Counted from the first letter of the stretch, positions 8,771-18,874 are shown. The stretch: 64,000 nucleotides of DNA from Salinibacter ruber DSM 13855 (GCF_000013045.1 NC_007677.1:248001-312000); one strand, 5' to 3'. Numbers and translations are program-made. The notes: generated by a model from the sequence alone, not told the origin.

Positions 8771-9014
8771 GGTATGTTGACTTTCCCTCGCAAGAGGGGC
8801 ACCTTCCCGGAAAGATCGGGAGATCCGAGGACGCTCGGACGGGAGGTGGGAACCCTGGTTAGAGCCTTTGGCCCCGGTGCTTGAAGCAACTGCATCGAGT
8901 ACCGGTGAGCCCGTTAAACAGAGTAGTTCCTGCCTCCCATTTCGGTGCGTTTGATTCCGGACAGCATCATAGGCATCACGCTTACCTTAGGACATAGATC
9001 CTGCATTTACCAGC
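8771..9014 (+). ncRNA. Bridge RNA candidate of IS110 copy 1
   Basis: The region holds successive hairpins (CCCGG/CGGG, CCGAGGACGCTCGG, CACCGAT-like) conserved in the second copy. AGAGCCT (8861-8867) resembles the left target AGAACCT, with one G/A difference that a G-U pair would tolerate. AAACAG (8916-8921) is complementary to the right flank CTGTTT. ACAGCATC (8961-8968) equals the element's right end, and TACCAG (9008-9013) is complementary to its left end. This is the arrangement of target- and donor-binding loops in IS621-type bridge RNA. Confidence 0.7.
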
Positions 9015-10025
9015 ATGGAAGAACCACCGAGACGTTCGAGCACCGATGAATTTACTTTTGCTCTGGGAATTGACGTTGGTAAGACAGCTCTGGAACTGGC
9101 CTTGTGCAACGGCGAGAAAATCGTCGCGAGAACGACCGTTTCCAACGATGCGGACGGCCACGATACCCTGGTGAGTTGGGTCGAAGATCGAGGAGGCGGG
9201 CCGGAGAAGACCTGCGTGTGTATGGAGGCTAGTGGCGACTTCGAAAAGGCCATTGCTCGTCGTCTCTACGAGGAAGACTACCGAGTCAGCGTCGTCAATC
9301 CGAGGCGGATCAAGGGGTATGCGTCAAGCCAACTGCAGCGAACGAAGACCGATTCTGCCGATGCGGCCTTGATCGCTCGTTTCGGCAGACGGGAGGATCC
9401 AAGGCCTTGGGAGCCGCCTTCAGCGGCGGAGAGCCGGCTTCAAGAGCTTACTCGGGCTCGCCAGGCCCTCCAAAAAGAGAAGACGCGGACGCAAAATCGA
9501 TTGGATGAGGCAGAGGACGAGGCAGTGCGCCGGGCCCACCAGAATCTCCTCGACGAGATCGAACAACAGATTGAGGATCTGGAGGAAGAGATCGAAGACC
9601 ACGTCGAGGAGGATCCAAAGCTGAAGGATCGATGCTCACTCCTGGACACGATACCGGGCATAGGCCTTCAAACTGCTGCGATCGTCGTAAGCGAGCTCGG
9701 CTCTCCCGAGCGATTCGAGAGTGCCCGCCAGGCAGCAGCGTATGCAGGCCTCGTGCCGAGCCATCATCAGTCGGGCACCTCCGTCCGTGGCAACCCTCGA
9801 ATGTCGAAGGTCGGTAATGGGCGCCTGCGGCGAGCGATGTACTTTCCAGCGATGACGGCGCTACGGTTCAACTCAGCGGTGAAGGCGTTCGGCAATCGTC
9901 TCAAAGAGCGAGGGAAAGAGAAGATGGTCGTGATTGGAGCGGCGATGCGGAAGCTCTTGCACATATGCTATGGGGTTCTCAAATCCGGTCGTCCCTTCGA
10001 TCCCTCGCTGCATCCTGGGACCTGA
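9015..10025 (+). CDS. IS110-family serine/DEDD recombinase (transposase), copy 1
   Basis: A 336-aa protein. The N-terminal RuvC-like domain has the first catalytic Asp in LGIDVGKTALELAL, then MEASGDFEKAIARRL and KTDSADAALIARF. A charged coiled-coil spacer follows (about residues 140-205). The C-terminal Tnp_20 domain has IPGIGLQTAAIVVSELG and SGTSVRGNPRMSKVGNGRLR with the catalytic Ser. All DEDD and Ser signatures are present, so this copy could be active. Together with the upstream RNA it would form an RNA-guided recombinase. Confidence 0.92.
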   Translation: MEEPPRRSSTDEFTFALGIDVGKTALELALCNGEKIVARTTVSNDADGHDTLVSWVEDRGGGPEKTCVCMEASGDFEKAIARRLYEEDYRVSVVNPRRIKGYASSQLQRTKTDSADAALIARFGRREDPRPWEPPSAAESRLQELTRARQALQKEKTRTQNRLDEAEDEAVRRAHQNLLDEIEQQIEDLEEEIEDHVEEDPKLKDRCSLLDTIPGIGLQTAAIVVSELGSPERFESARQAAAYAGLVPSHHQSGTSVRGNPRMSKVGNGRLRRAMYFPAMTALRFNSAVKAFGNRLKERGKEKMVVIGAAMRKLLHICYGVLKSGRPFDPSLHPGT

Positions 10026-10198
10026 CACGCTTGACACGCACCACAGCATCTGTTTTGATTTTGGGTCGGATAGCGAGAGCGAGAATTGACGGAACGAAAA
10101 TCGCATCCTGAACGATGCCTGTAGTGGGGCTACCGGTTGAGTGAAGGGGCGATTTGCAGTCCGTCAAGGCCGCTCGCAGCCCGAGAGATAAACTAAAA

Positions 10199-10881
10199 CA
10201 GACTCTTAGTGCCCTTCGGCTCCCCGTCTTCTTCGACATTGTACTGGCATCGGAGTTCGTATTGATCTCCGTCCCATCCAATCTCAACGCGCTTTGGTTC
10301 CTTCTCCGAAGGCCAGTCAATCAACACCGGGTTATTCCCTCGCCCATTGGAGAGGCGAAGCACGCCATCGTCTCGGAGCTTAATTGCCCCTGACTTCCAC
10401 TGGACTTTGAAATACCGCTTCTGTTTGTAGGGCGGTCGGAGACCCTCGTAGTCACCGTTTTCGCGTTTCTTGCGCCAACTCTGGAGGCTGTCGTAGAAGC
10501 TGTCTGCTACCGCTTGTGCTGACTGGCTGTGCAGCCCGTCGAAGCCCTTGCAGTACATCTTCTGGGCTTGCCCTTTCGAGAGCCAGTAGCCTTGGCGATC
10601 TACAAAACGCCAGTGCCACTTCGCCACGGTCGACCACAGTTTTCCTGCCCGCCGCGCAAGACGGTCGAGCCTGTCGGTCCTGCCTAATTTGAGCTTGCGA
10701 GTTAGGTGCACAGCATTCTGTCTCACTGCGCTGGGCGAGAAGAGTCCCGGAACCGACAGGTTCATGTGTCCCCAGGAGCGACAGCTCCATAAAAGCGACA
10801 GCTCCATAAAGCACGGGACCTTTACTGCGCTGCGGAGCGAGTGCTTTTGGAGTGCTCTTCTCGTGCTCTACTCAATAATGT
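10199..10881 (-). mobile_element. Truncated tnpB element (left end and 5' half of tnpB)
   Basis: The left end lies at 10881 (TTACATTATTGAGTAGAGCA on the minus strand), then hairpin insertions, then tnpB codons from a GTG at 10711 (HLTRKLKLGRTDRLDRL) to EDGEPKGTK, where homology stops at 10199. The RuvC half and the right end are missing. 10052-10198 and 10882-11180 contain no gene I can support; the latter reads FTSALLRLTTTDLWKIALAL on the minus strand, possibly a transposase scrap. Confidence 0.8.
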
Positions 10882-11236
10882 AATTCGACTTCTGCTTCGG
10901 CGCGGCCTTCAGCGCCAGAGCAATCTTCCACAGGTCTGTCGTCGTCAGCCGAAGCAGCGCCGAGGTAAATCGAGCCATGAACTTCAGGTGGGCGCGGCGG
11001 GGCGAGGTGATCAGAGAGAACGTTCGTGATTGAGGCGACCTGTCGCATAATCAGCGGGGCTGGCGCGTGGCAGAGATCGCGACTTGGTGGTCACGATCTG
11101 TATTGCCGGGCACCGGTCCCGTTCACATGTTGAGACCCGCCTCATTTTTGTCACGTACAGTGAGCCACCTGTCGGTCTTTTGACCCACTCCCCCGGCTAA
11201 TCCAGCTGTCGCTTGGCGGGAGATTCTGCGGTCTCG

Positions 11237-12372
11237 CTACTTGCTCGTAGCATCGCGGGCCGCCGCCCCTGACGGTCTTACGCCCGCTTCCGCGCTGGAG
11301 AGGGCCCTCTCCAGTACATTTCGTGCTGCATTCAAATCACGATCATGCAAGGAACCGCATTCTTCACAAGTCCAAGTTCGTTCCTCAAGCGACAGGTCTT
11401 CGTATCTGTGGCTACAGTCGGAGCACGTCTGCGAGGAGGGAAACCAGCGGTCAATCTTGCGGACTTCTTTGCCCTCTTTTTGGGCAACGTGCTCCAGAAT
11501 CTTGACGAAGGAAGCGAAGCCGAGATCACTTACTTTCCTTCCCCAAAGCTCTTTCATCGCTCCGACGTTGAGCTCCTCAATATAAACAACGTCGTATCGG
11601 GAGAAGAGCCTGCGGGCGAGCTTGAAGTGGAAGTCTTTCCGCTGGTTGTCAATCTGGCGGTACTTCTTCGCCAGCCGGCGTTTCGCCTCCTTTCGATTGT
11701 TGGAGCCACGTTCTTTGCGAGAAAGCTTCTTGTGAAGGTCCTGGACCTCTTCCAGGCTTTTCCTGAGCAGCTCTGGAGCCTGAATCTTCTCTCCATCGGA
11801 AGTCACAAGAAAGTCCTTGAGTCCAAAATCCAGCCCTCTCGGCACCTACCTGTTCGTGGCAGTTCAGGGGTAGACGGTTTCTTCTCGACGGAGAAACAGA
11901 TCCAGAGATACCCGCAGGCATCTCGCTTGATCGTGACGGTTTTGATCTCGCCCTTGATCGGGCGCGACTTGACGAATTTGTAGTTGTGGTTTTGGATGCG
12001 AACTCGGTTTCCACCGAGGAGCTTCCAACCGGTCTGCGTGAGCGTAAACGAGGTGTATTTCTCGCGCTTCTTGAACCCAGGACGCCCGGCAGAATCGATC
12101 TCGAAGAACCGCTGGTACGCCCGGTCTAGGCGCTCAATCACGTTCTGAAGCGCCTGCGAGTTGAGGTCGTACCAGTGGCCCTTGTCCCGCTGCTTCAGCT
12201 TCGTGAGATGCTTCTTGAGCGTGTAATAGCCTGGATACTCATCGTAGATTTCGTAGTACCGGCGAGTCAGAGCGACGAAGTGATTCCACACCTCCGACGC
12301 AAGCTCAATGCCACGCACGAGGTGTTTGTTACGCTCGTGTCTATAAAGCCGGTACTTATACGTCTTACGCAT
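11237..12372 (-). pseudogene. TnpB (type 2), one frameshift
   Basis: Start ATG at 12372 (MRKTYKYRLYRHERNKHLV). The N-terminal part runs to VEKKPSTPELP near 11850, where the frame shifts; it then continues RGLDFGLKDFLVTSDGEKI, VVYIEELNVGAMKELWG, SSQTCSDCSHRYEDLSLEER, CEECGSLHDRDLNAARN. The RuvC Asp, Glu and Asp and the four zinc-finger cysteines are all present, so inactivation is recent and due only to the shift. TnpB is an RNA-guided nuclease that promotes element retention. Confidence 0.8.
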
Positions 12373-12385
12373 CGGCTGGAAACAG

Positions 12386-12490
12386 AAAAGCCCCCGCAGT
12401 CCTCGACAGGTGGAACTGGGTGCAGAGCAACCCGGCTGTCGAGTACACGGAGGCATCAAAACTCACAATGCTCTGCTTGTGGAGTTCCAC
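12386..12490 (-). ncRNA. Structured leader between left end and tnpB (also at 24849-24955)
   Basis: Read on the minus strand: GTGGAACTCC, a spacer, then ACTCGACAGCCGGG ... CCCAGTTCCACCTGTCGAG and CTGCGGGGGCTTTTC, ending 15 bp before the tnpB ATG. CTCGACAG pairs with CTGTCGAG, and a U-rich run follows. The leader at 24849 has the same layout with changed but still paired bases (CGGCAG/CTGCCG). The upstream GTGGAACT can alternatively pair with AGTTCCAC inside the hairpin, as in attenuators. Confidence 0.6.
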
Positions 12491-12643
12491 CTCCGACTTC
12501 AGCACTGTTATGTGTAGAAAGACAATCCGGGAGAGTTTCGGAGAGAATACTCGTTTTGAACTCGCATTCTCACTGTGAAGGAGTCCGTGTATCCCCCGGC
12601 TGAAGCCGGAGGGTTTACTGCTCCTTCACGCATCCTCAATACT

Positions 12644-15600
12644 CTAATCGCCTGTCGGTATTCCGCCTTCCGCCCCCGGCAGCCGGACGGTCATGCAAGT
12701 GCCCTCCCCTTTCTGGGTGTCCACCTCGATGGAGCCGCCCATCTGGGCCACCGCCTCCCTCGTCACCGCCAGCCCGATGCCGGTGCCCTCGTACTCCCGG
12801 CTGAGGCCCTCGGAGGCCTGCCGAAACGGCTCAAAGAGCCCCTCGGCCACCTCCGGATCCATCCCGATGCCGGTGTCCTCCACCTCCAAGACAGCCCAGC
12901 TATCCTTTCGTACCTGATCGCTCTTTTCGGCCTGCCCATCCTCTTGGGAATCCCCGTCTTCCCGGTAGGTGCGCACCGTCACCCCGCCCTCATCGGTGTA
13001 CTTGATCGCGTTGGCCAGGAGGTTTCGGATCACGATCTGCACGCCCCCCTCGTCGGCCTCGGCGAGGACCGCCGGGCCACCGCCGGTCTCCAGCTCCAGC
13101 TCGATTCCCTTCTCCTCCGCATCCGGCCGGAGCTCCCCCGCGGCAAGGCGGGCCTGCTCCGGCAGGTCTATCGGGCCGGCCTCCATCTCCATCTGCCCGG
13201 CCTGGAGCTTCGAGAGGTTCAATACCCCATTCAGCGTCTCCAGAAGACGCTTTCCGCTCTGTTCGATCGTAGAGGCGTAGCCTGGTAGCGGGCTCTCCTC
13301 CGAGAGCTCCAGCCCGGAGGCCTCCCGCCCCAGCATCTCGGCGAAGCCGATGATCGAGGTCAGCGGCGTGCGGATCTCGTGGCTCATGTTCGCGAGCAAA
13401 GCGCTTTTGAGGCGGCTGGCCTCCTCGGCCTCCTCTTTTGCCTCCTCGGCTTCCTGCCTCGCCTCTTCAGATTCCTTCCTTGCCTGCTCCGCTTCTTTTT
13501 TCGCCGTGAGAAGCTCTTCCTCTCGCTTGAGACGTTCCAGCACGAGGGCGGCGTAGCTCCCGAGCACCTCCACCAGACGCAAGTCGAAGGGCCCGATCCC
13601 ACCGGCCTCGAAGCTGCCCACGGAGATAAGCCCGTAGCGGCCCATCGGCACGTACGCCGTCGCCCGAACGTCACCGCGGTCCATCGCCTCAAATTCGGCA
13701 GAAAGGTCCTCGAAGGCGCGCGTCTCGCCGGACCTATGCGCCTCGGCCGCAGGCGTGTCTCCGCCGATGTCGTAGGAAGGGCGCCCTGGCATCCGCTCCT
13801 GCACGACATCCGGCACGTGGGCGGGCACGAGCTTGCCGCCTCTAGCCAGGCGAATGGTCGTCGCCGGGTAGCCGAGCGACTGCCGGATGAGGCTCGAAAG
13901 CCGTGCGCTCAGGTCCTCCGGGCCCTCGGCCTGAAGCAGGTGATTGGTCGCCTCGTAGAGGCTTTCGAGCTTTTCCTGACGTTCGCGGAGGGCCTCCTCC
14001 CGCTTTTTGCGCTCGGTAACAACCTCAAAGTAGAAGGCAAGGCCTCCATCTTCGTTTGGGTATACCTGCACCTCGAACCACTCGCCCGTGCCTGAATACT
14101 GCTCCTCGATCGCCGTCGGCTCCCTAGACTGCATCACCTCGCGGTAGACCTCCTCGAAGCGAGTCCCTTCGAACTGAGAAAACACGTCCCAGAAGTTCTT
14201 CCCGAGCAAATTGTCTTCAGCCTTCTCGTAGAACTCTTCGGCCCGGTCGTTGACGAGCGTGAACCGCCACTCCGAATCGACCTCGACAATTGCGTCGGTG
14301 ACCCGCTGGACCGTTTGCTTCCGGCGGCGCCTCTCTTCCTTCCGCTCGGTGATGTCGGTGATGGCCCCGTCGAAGTACGTCTTCCCCTCCTCCTCTTCCT
14401 CAACTTGCTGGCTGCTGAGCAGGCCGACAAACACCGTCCCGTCCTTCCGGCGGTAGCGCACCTCCTCCTGGTGGAGCCGGCCGTCCCGGTGTTCTTTCTC
14501 GATCAGCTCCTCCCGCCGACCCGGGTCTACGTAGAGGGCCTCCGGCCCAGCCTCCCTCAGTTCCTGCAGGTCCCGGTAGCCAAACATCTCGATGAAGGCG
14601 GAATTGGCGTAAACGATTCCCTCCTCCTCCGTCGAGCGGTAGATGCCCTCCGAGACGTTCTCGGTGATTGACTCCGCGCGCCGCTTCTCCCTGCGCAGCT
14701 CCTGCCGGCTCTCCCTTAGCTCCTGCTCCCGCCGTTTCCGCCCGGTGATGTCGGCGAGGGTGCCCCAAAACACAACCTCTTCTCCTTCAGGGCTGCTCTC
14801 CGAGTTCGGCTCCGCGGACCCGAGAAGCCAGACCCGCTCTCCATCCGGCCGCTCGAACGGAAACTCATGCCGCCACGCGGACCGGCCCTCCACTGCCTCC
14901 TCCACCGACTGAAGAAACTCCTCCCGGTGGCCCTCCGGGACGCGCTCTGCAAACCGCCTGTAGAACTCCTCCGGACTTGAGGAGAGGCCGAGGAAAGCCT
15001 CCGCCTCCTTGCCGATAAATTCGACGGAGCGCTTCCCGCCGGGGCCCGCCCAGAACTCAAACGCCAGGCCCGGCATGCTGTCGGAGATCGCCTCCAGGCG
15101 AGAGGCCCGCTCCCGGCGCCGGAGCACCCGCTCGCTCAAGTCCTGCAGGACCACCAGCCGACCGGCCCCCGGCCCTGCCTGGCTCTCGACCGGCCGGTAG
15201 TACCGGGTCTCTCCCCCACCAGCCGTTACTTGGAGCATTCCGTCCTCTTCGGGGGGCTTCTTTCCGGAACGTCTTCCGTTCTCTTTCAAGCCTCTTCTCT
15301 TTTCCGGCTCCTTGACTGTCACCTTCTCACCCAGCCCCCCTCCATCCAGCGCTCTTGCAAGTCGGGGCAGCGCCTCCTCCAGGCGGCGTCTTGTTGCCCC
15401 TTTTTGAGGGGTCTCTTCCTGAAGGGTCTCTTCCTGAGAGGCTCCTCCCCGGAGCGCCGGGAAGAGCTTGGCGGCCGCCCGGTTGTAGTTCCGCAGGCGG
15501 CCATCTCCAGAAAGAATCAGGGCCGGCTTCGCCTGGATGCCCGCCTGGCTAGTCCTCTCAAACCGTTCCCGGTAGACAAACAGCGCCCCGAGGGCAAACG

Positions 15601-16255
15601 CCGCCACCCCGACCGGCTCGTGGTTCAGGTTCAAGAGGTAGTGCGTGGCCTGCCCGACCGCGTTGGCCCCGAGCGGCAGGGCCGTCAGCGCGAACAGGCC
15701 CGCCAACCTCTCCCCTCCCACCTGCGCTCGCCGCAGGGGCTCGGACAGCATACAGAAGCCCACCCCCGCCAGCGCGTAGGAGAGCCCCGAAGTGAGCCAG
15801 TAGATCACGTGGTGTTCCACCGCCAGGTGCGGAAACGGCCCTGTGGACATTTCTGCAGTGAAGTAGAGGCCGTGCCACCGGTTGGTCAGCTTCGCAAGAG
15901 TCACTGCCGCAAATATGCCAAGCGCGGCCCACCGGACGCCCGCCCGCCGGTGGAGCGCCCGGCCGCTGTACGAAGAGCAGAGCCAAAGCCAGGCGAAGAC
16001 GGTCCCGAAGCCAACGGTGAGGCCCGCCTCGTAGAAGGCCACCTTCAAGCCGAGCCCCGGGGAGAGAAGCACCCCGACGTGGCAGAGAGACCACAGGCCG
16101 CTGGCCAGAAGCAACCCGGTCAGCCCAAGGCGCACGCCGGGCAGGGACACCTGGCGGTGGGCCCGCCACGCCCCGGCCAAGCACCCGGCCGCCGCGACCG
16201 CGAAGACAAGCAAATACGCTAAATAACTCAGGTCGCCAGTGGGGAGCGCGTCCAT
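12644..16255 (-). CDS. Membrane-bound multi-PAS/GAF sensor histidine kinase
   Basis: 1203 aa. Residues 1-235 hold about seven hydrophobic helices of the histidine-kinase 7TM type. A PAS-like segment lies near 245-300; three clearer PAS domains follow at about 385-510, 525-640 and 645-755 (the ITERK/DITGRKR linkers mark PAC ends); GAF at 770-910; then a Glu/Lys coiled coil. HisKA carries the phospho-acceptor in MSHEIRTPLTS, and the ATPase has N box NLLANAIKYTDEGG, DTGIGMD and GTGIGLAVTRE. No receiver domain or adjacent regulator is visible, so it is an orphan kinase. The C-terminal TGD-stop is formed by an IS left end, so the original tail may have been slightly longer. The architecture is common in haloarchaea and halophilic bacteria. 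Confidence 0.92.
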   Translation of the reverse strand: MDALPTGDLSYLAYLLVFAVAAAGCLAGAWRAHRQVSLPGVRLGLTGLLLASGLWSLCHVGVLLSPGLGLKVAFYEAGLTVGFGTVFAWLWLCSSYSGRALHRRAGVRWAALGIFAAVTLAKLTNRWHGLYFTAEMSTGPFPHLAVEHHVIYWLTSGLSYALAGVGFCMLSEPLRRAQVGGERLAGLFALTALPLGANAVGQATHYLLNLNHEPVGVAAFALGALFVYRERFERTSQAGIQAKPALILSGDGRLRNYNRAAAKLFPALRGGASQEETLQEETPQKGATRRRLEEALPRLARALDGGGLGEKVTVKEPEKRRGLKENGRRSGKKPPEEDGMLQVTAGGGETRYYRPVESQAGPGAGRLVVLQDLSERVLRRRERASRLEAISDSMPGLAFEFWAGPGGKRSVEFIGKEAEAFLGLSSSPEEFYRRFAERVPEGHREEFLQSVEEAVEGRSAWRHEFPFERPDGERVWLLGSAEPNSESSPEGEEVVFWGTLADITGRKRREQELRESRQELRREKRRAESITENVSEGIYRSTEEEGIVYANSAFIEMFGYRDLQELREAGPEALYVDPGRREELIEKEHRDGRLHQEEVRYRRKDGTVFVGLLSSQQVEEEEEGKTYFDGAITDITERKEERRRRKQTVQRVTDAIVEVDSEWRFTLVNDRAEEFYEKAEDNLLGKNFWDVFSQFEGTRFEEVYREVMQSREPTAIEEQYSGTGEWFEVQVYPNEDGGLAFYFEVVTERKKREEALRERQEKLESLYEATNHLLQAEGPEDLSARLSSLIRQSLGYPATTIRLARGGKLVPAHVPDVVQERMPGRPSYDIGGDTPAAEAHRSGETRAFEDLSAEFEAMDRGDVRATAYVPMGRYGLISVGSFEAGGIGPFDLRLVEVLGSYAALVLERLKREEELLTAKKEAEQARKESEEARQEAEEAKEEAEEASRLKSALLANMSHEIRTPLTSIIGFAEMLGREASGLELSEESPLPGYASTIEQSGKRLLETLNGVLNLSKLQAGQMEMEAGPIDLPEQARLAAGELRPDAEEKGIELELETGGGPAVLAEADEGGVQIVIRNLLANAIKYTDEGGVTVRTYREDGDSQEDGQAEKSDQVRKDSWAVLEVEDTGIGMDPEVAEGLFEPFRQASEGLSREYEGTGIGLAVTREAVAQMGGSIEVDTQKGEGTCMTVRLPGAEGGIPTGD

Positions 16256-16261
16256 TGGGGG

Positions 16262-16350
16262 AGAGCAAGTCCGTCAGGAGAAAGCAAGTCTGCTAAGCGG
16301 AAGCAAGCCTGCTAAGAGGGAGCAAGTCTGTCAAAAGGAAGCAAGTCCGT
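16262..16350. repeat. Degenerate tandem repeat upstream of the histidine kinase
   Basis: Five units of about 18-19 bp built on AGCAAGTCYGTCAARAGGRA start 7 bp from the kinase start codon, where its ribosome site and promoter should lie. A related run (CAAAGCA and AGGGCATT units) continues to about 16560. Copy number changes here could alter expression. Confidence 0.6.
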
Positions 16351-16718
16351 CAAGGCCAAGAAGAAATTTGGCTACCAAAGCAATGGCTACCAAAGCAGAT
16401 CGTCCCGAGGCGGACCCAAAAGGCGACCCCGGAAGGCAGCTCCTGAGGGCGGGCACCAAGGCGGCTCTAAAGGGCATTCTCGACCTCAAAAGGCATTTTC
16501 AACAAGGCAGACGCACGATAGGGCAGAGCCCCAACAGAACGGAACCCCAACAGGGGGCTTCAGCAGTGTAGAACCCTGACAGGGCGGAAGCTGAAAAGGC
16601 ACAACCCTCGAAGCAAAAGCCATTCTTTTCCCAGCAGAACACAACAAAAGCGACGTTCAATGGAAATTAAAACTCGGCACTCGCCTCAACCAGTGCGGCG
16701 CCGATGCGCTAGCGGTGT

Positions 16719-16925
16719 TCACCTATCTTCTCTGTTCTGCCCGTCTCCGTGCTGCCTATCTCTATGCTGTCCGTCTCCATTCTGACCAGCTTTGTTCTGA
16801 CCAGCTTTGGGGGCGGCTCCAGGGAGCCGGGCGACAAGCTGGCTGCCTTCTCCCTTCTCGGTATCGACTTCGATGGAGCCGCCCTGGACCTGACTCGTAT
16901 AAGATCCATTTTCAAGCGCGCAGCC
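16719..16925 (-). pseudogene. Histidine kinase C-terminal remnant
   Basis: The minus-strand frame reads GGSIEVDTEKGEGSQLVARL and PGA, nearly identical to GGSIEVDTQKGEGTCMTVRL at the end of the large kinase. It is followed by a repetitive AGQNKAGQNGDGQ tail encoded by 15-bp tandem units. Only the last 25 residues of the ATPase domain remain, a scar of a second kinase gene. Confidence 0.65.
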
Positions 16926-17009
16926 CCCCGTTCGCCTATGGATAACGCTTTTCACAGGACGGCCTTGGTCGCGTTCGAATGCCGCCACCTGGATAGCCGT
17001 TAGTCAGCA

Positions 17010-18290
17010 GGCCCCCGTGCCGGTTCTCGGGTGAGACAAGACCTTGGATGACGGTGTGCGCTTGGTGCCAGGAACGCAAGAGGGAGACTCGCCCCTGGAA
17101 GGCATCGACGTGGTCGTGAAGCAGGGCGAAGTTCTCTTCTTGATGTAGATGAACCACTTCCTGTTTCAGATAGCGCCATAGCTTCTCAATCGGGTTGAGC
17201 CAGGGTGCCTGCGTAGGCAGACCCACCACTTGAATCGGCAGCGGGTCTTCGGCTGTCGCTCCTGAGGGGACCTCCGGCCAGTTGCCCGGCACCTTGAAGG
17301 GCCAAGGCCACTGTTGAGTCTCCAATCTCCCGATGATGTCGGCGTGGTAGTGAACCGGCCAGCTGCCAAAGCACTACGTAGATCACCCGAGCTTCCGAGT
17401 AGCAGTCAGCGACCTCCCGATAGAGATCGAGCAAGACCTGTCAGCCGGTCTCCTTGGCCCGGCGAGCGTGTACCGTCCCGGTAGTGGCATTCAGGCAGGC
17501 CGCAACGCGCATCTGCTGGTTGGAGCTCTGCGATGGGGCAGCGGTCGGCTGCTTCTCTCCCTTCGCCTCGTAGCCTTGGGTTGAGGGTGGGGACCTTCTC
17601 GTATCCACACTCATCGAGATAAAGCAGTGTCACATCAGGGTCGGTACGGGCCTCCTCAAGCCGCTCAGCGGCGTACTGACGCTTTTCTTCGTAGTCTGGA
17701 TCTGGACTTCACATTCGCCGAGAGGCCCCGCTTGTAGGAGATGCCCAATAGGAGATGCCCAATAGGAGATGCCCAGTCGGCCGAGCAGCTTCGAGAATCC
17801 TCCTCGGGCGGATGATGTCTTTAGGGATGTCTCCGATCGAATCCATGTTCTGGGCAGGAGCCCCAAGGTCCAGCGCGTCCGATCGAGACCCGCGCTGCGC
17901 GGGGTGCGGCGCACCAGGTAAAGTACCTCTTCCCGGGCCTCCTCCTCCAGGCTGTGCTCAGGGGAAAAGCGGGCCTAAAGCCTGCGGCCTTCCTCGACGT
18001 ATAAGGCAGCAATTCCGTGATCCTGCCAGTCGTGACAGGAGGTGTAGACAGTATCGGGGACGCGGGACTGCAGGAGTACGGGACTGCAAAAGACCCTCGC
18101 GGGCAACTTTGCGGCTGGACCAACCGTCGTCGATCTTCAAGAGAGCAGCGGCGCGTTCCCGCATATGTTCCCGCACATGCGGCTTGTCGTGGCGCTTGCG
18201 AGCATCGCAGAGCGTGCGTCGTTCAGGGTCGGTCAGGTCGGGTCAGCGCGGAGGGCATGGGCAGAAGGGTCGGCGTGAGAGAATAGCGTG
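17010..18290 (-). pseudogene. IS630-family transposase, multiply frameshifted
   Basis: In order on the minus strand: MREHMRERAAALLKIDDGWS and SRKVAREGLL (HTH), EVLYLVRRTPRSAGLDRTRW, then VTLLYLDECGYEKVPTLNPR (first DDE Asp) and LPTQAPWLNPIEKLWRYLKQ (last acidic residue). These lie in several frames. A 14-bp triplication (AATAGGAGATGCCC, 17738-17778) lies inside the coding part and breaks it. No intact ends recognised. Confidence 0.8.
17738..17778. repeat. 14-bp tandem triplication inside the IS630 remnant
   Basis: AATAGGAGATGCCC is repeated directly, the last unit diverged (CAGTCGG). Being 14 bp it shifts the reading frame, so it is one of the inactivating lesions. Confidence 0.85.
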
Positions 18291-18472
18291 ATGACAGGTG
18301 CTGATTCTCACGGTAACACAGCCCACATGTTAGAGTATTGAGGATGCGTGAAGGAGCAGTAAACCCTCCGGATTCATCCGGGAAATACACGGACTCCTTC
18401 ACAGTGAGAAGTCGAACGCAATGTGAGGCTTCTCTCCCGGAACACCGGCCATGAGGGTCTGTTGATTGAGTG

Positions 18473-18871
18473 ATGCCAATCAACAAAGAACCATACCGCA
18501 GAGGCCGTCACGCCGTCCATGCGGTGAAGTACCACTTCGTGTTCTGCCCTAAACGTCGGGCGAGTGTTCTCAAAGACGAAGTGGCAAACCGCTTGGGAAA
18601 GGTGCTTCATGAAGTGGCTGAAGAACATGACTGGGAGATCAATTCCCTTGCGATTCGGCCCGATCATGTTCATCTCTTCGTCCAGGCAGACACTCGACAC
18701 GCTCCCTACCAAGTAATCCATCGATTCAAGGGAACCAGTGCTCACGTTCTTCGAGACGAGTTCGACCATCTGCATAGACTTCCATCTCTCTGGACCCGCT
18801 CCTACTTTGTCAGCACGACCGGCAAAGCGGGTGAGCAAGTCGTCCAGCAGTATATCGAAGATCAATCCTGA
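18473..18871 (+). CDS. tnpA: TnpA, Y1 HUH transposase (IS200/IS605)
   Basis: About 132 aa (an ATG at 18470 would add one Met). HAVKYHFVFCPKRRASVL opens the fold, the HUH motif is in RPDHVHLFVQ, and the catalytic Tyr is in QQYIEDQ near the C-terminus. TnpA excises and inserts single-stranded DNA after short targets by recognising subterminal hairpins. The stop is 3 bp from the tnpB start, so translation is coupled. It appears intact. Confidence 0.92.
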   Translation: MPINKEPYRRGRHAVHAVKYHFVFCPKRRASVLKDEVANRLGKVLHEVAEEHDWEINSLAIRPDHVHLFVQADTRHAPYQVIHRFKGTSAHVLRDEFDHLHRLPSLWTRSYFVSTTGKAGEQVVQQYIEDQS

Positions 18872-18874
18872 CGC

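Larger units (their letters stand above)
8771..10051 (+). mobile_element. IS110-family element, copy 1
   Basis: Comparison with the copy nested in tnpB at 48337-49606 fixes the ends: the left begins GGTATGTTGACT after a CT, and the right ends CACAGCAT before CT. The shared CT at both junctions fits the core dinucleotide known for IS110 recombinases such as IS621. There are no terminal inverted repeats. The left non-coding part of about 240 bp carries a bridge-RNA-like region. Confidence 0.85.
11180..12647 (-). mobile_element. IS605-type element with type 2 tnpB
   Basis: The minus-strand left end is TTAGAGTATTGAGGATGCGT (12647), like that of the tnpA-tnpB element at 18331. The right end carries CCAAGCGACAGCTGG and GGGGGAGTGGGTCAA (11180). 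It contains a frameshifted tnpB and a long structured leader. The left end supplies the TAG stop codon of the histidine kinase gene. Confidence 0.8.

Noticed and set aside
15230-16222. Long plus-strand open frame of 330 codons
   Set aside because: It is antisense to the transmembrane part of the histidine kinase, rich in Arg/Pro, with no family features; a high-GC shadow frame.
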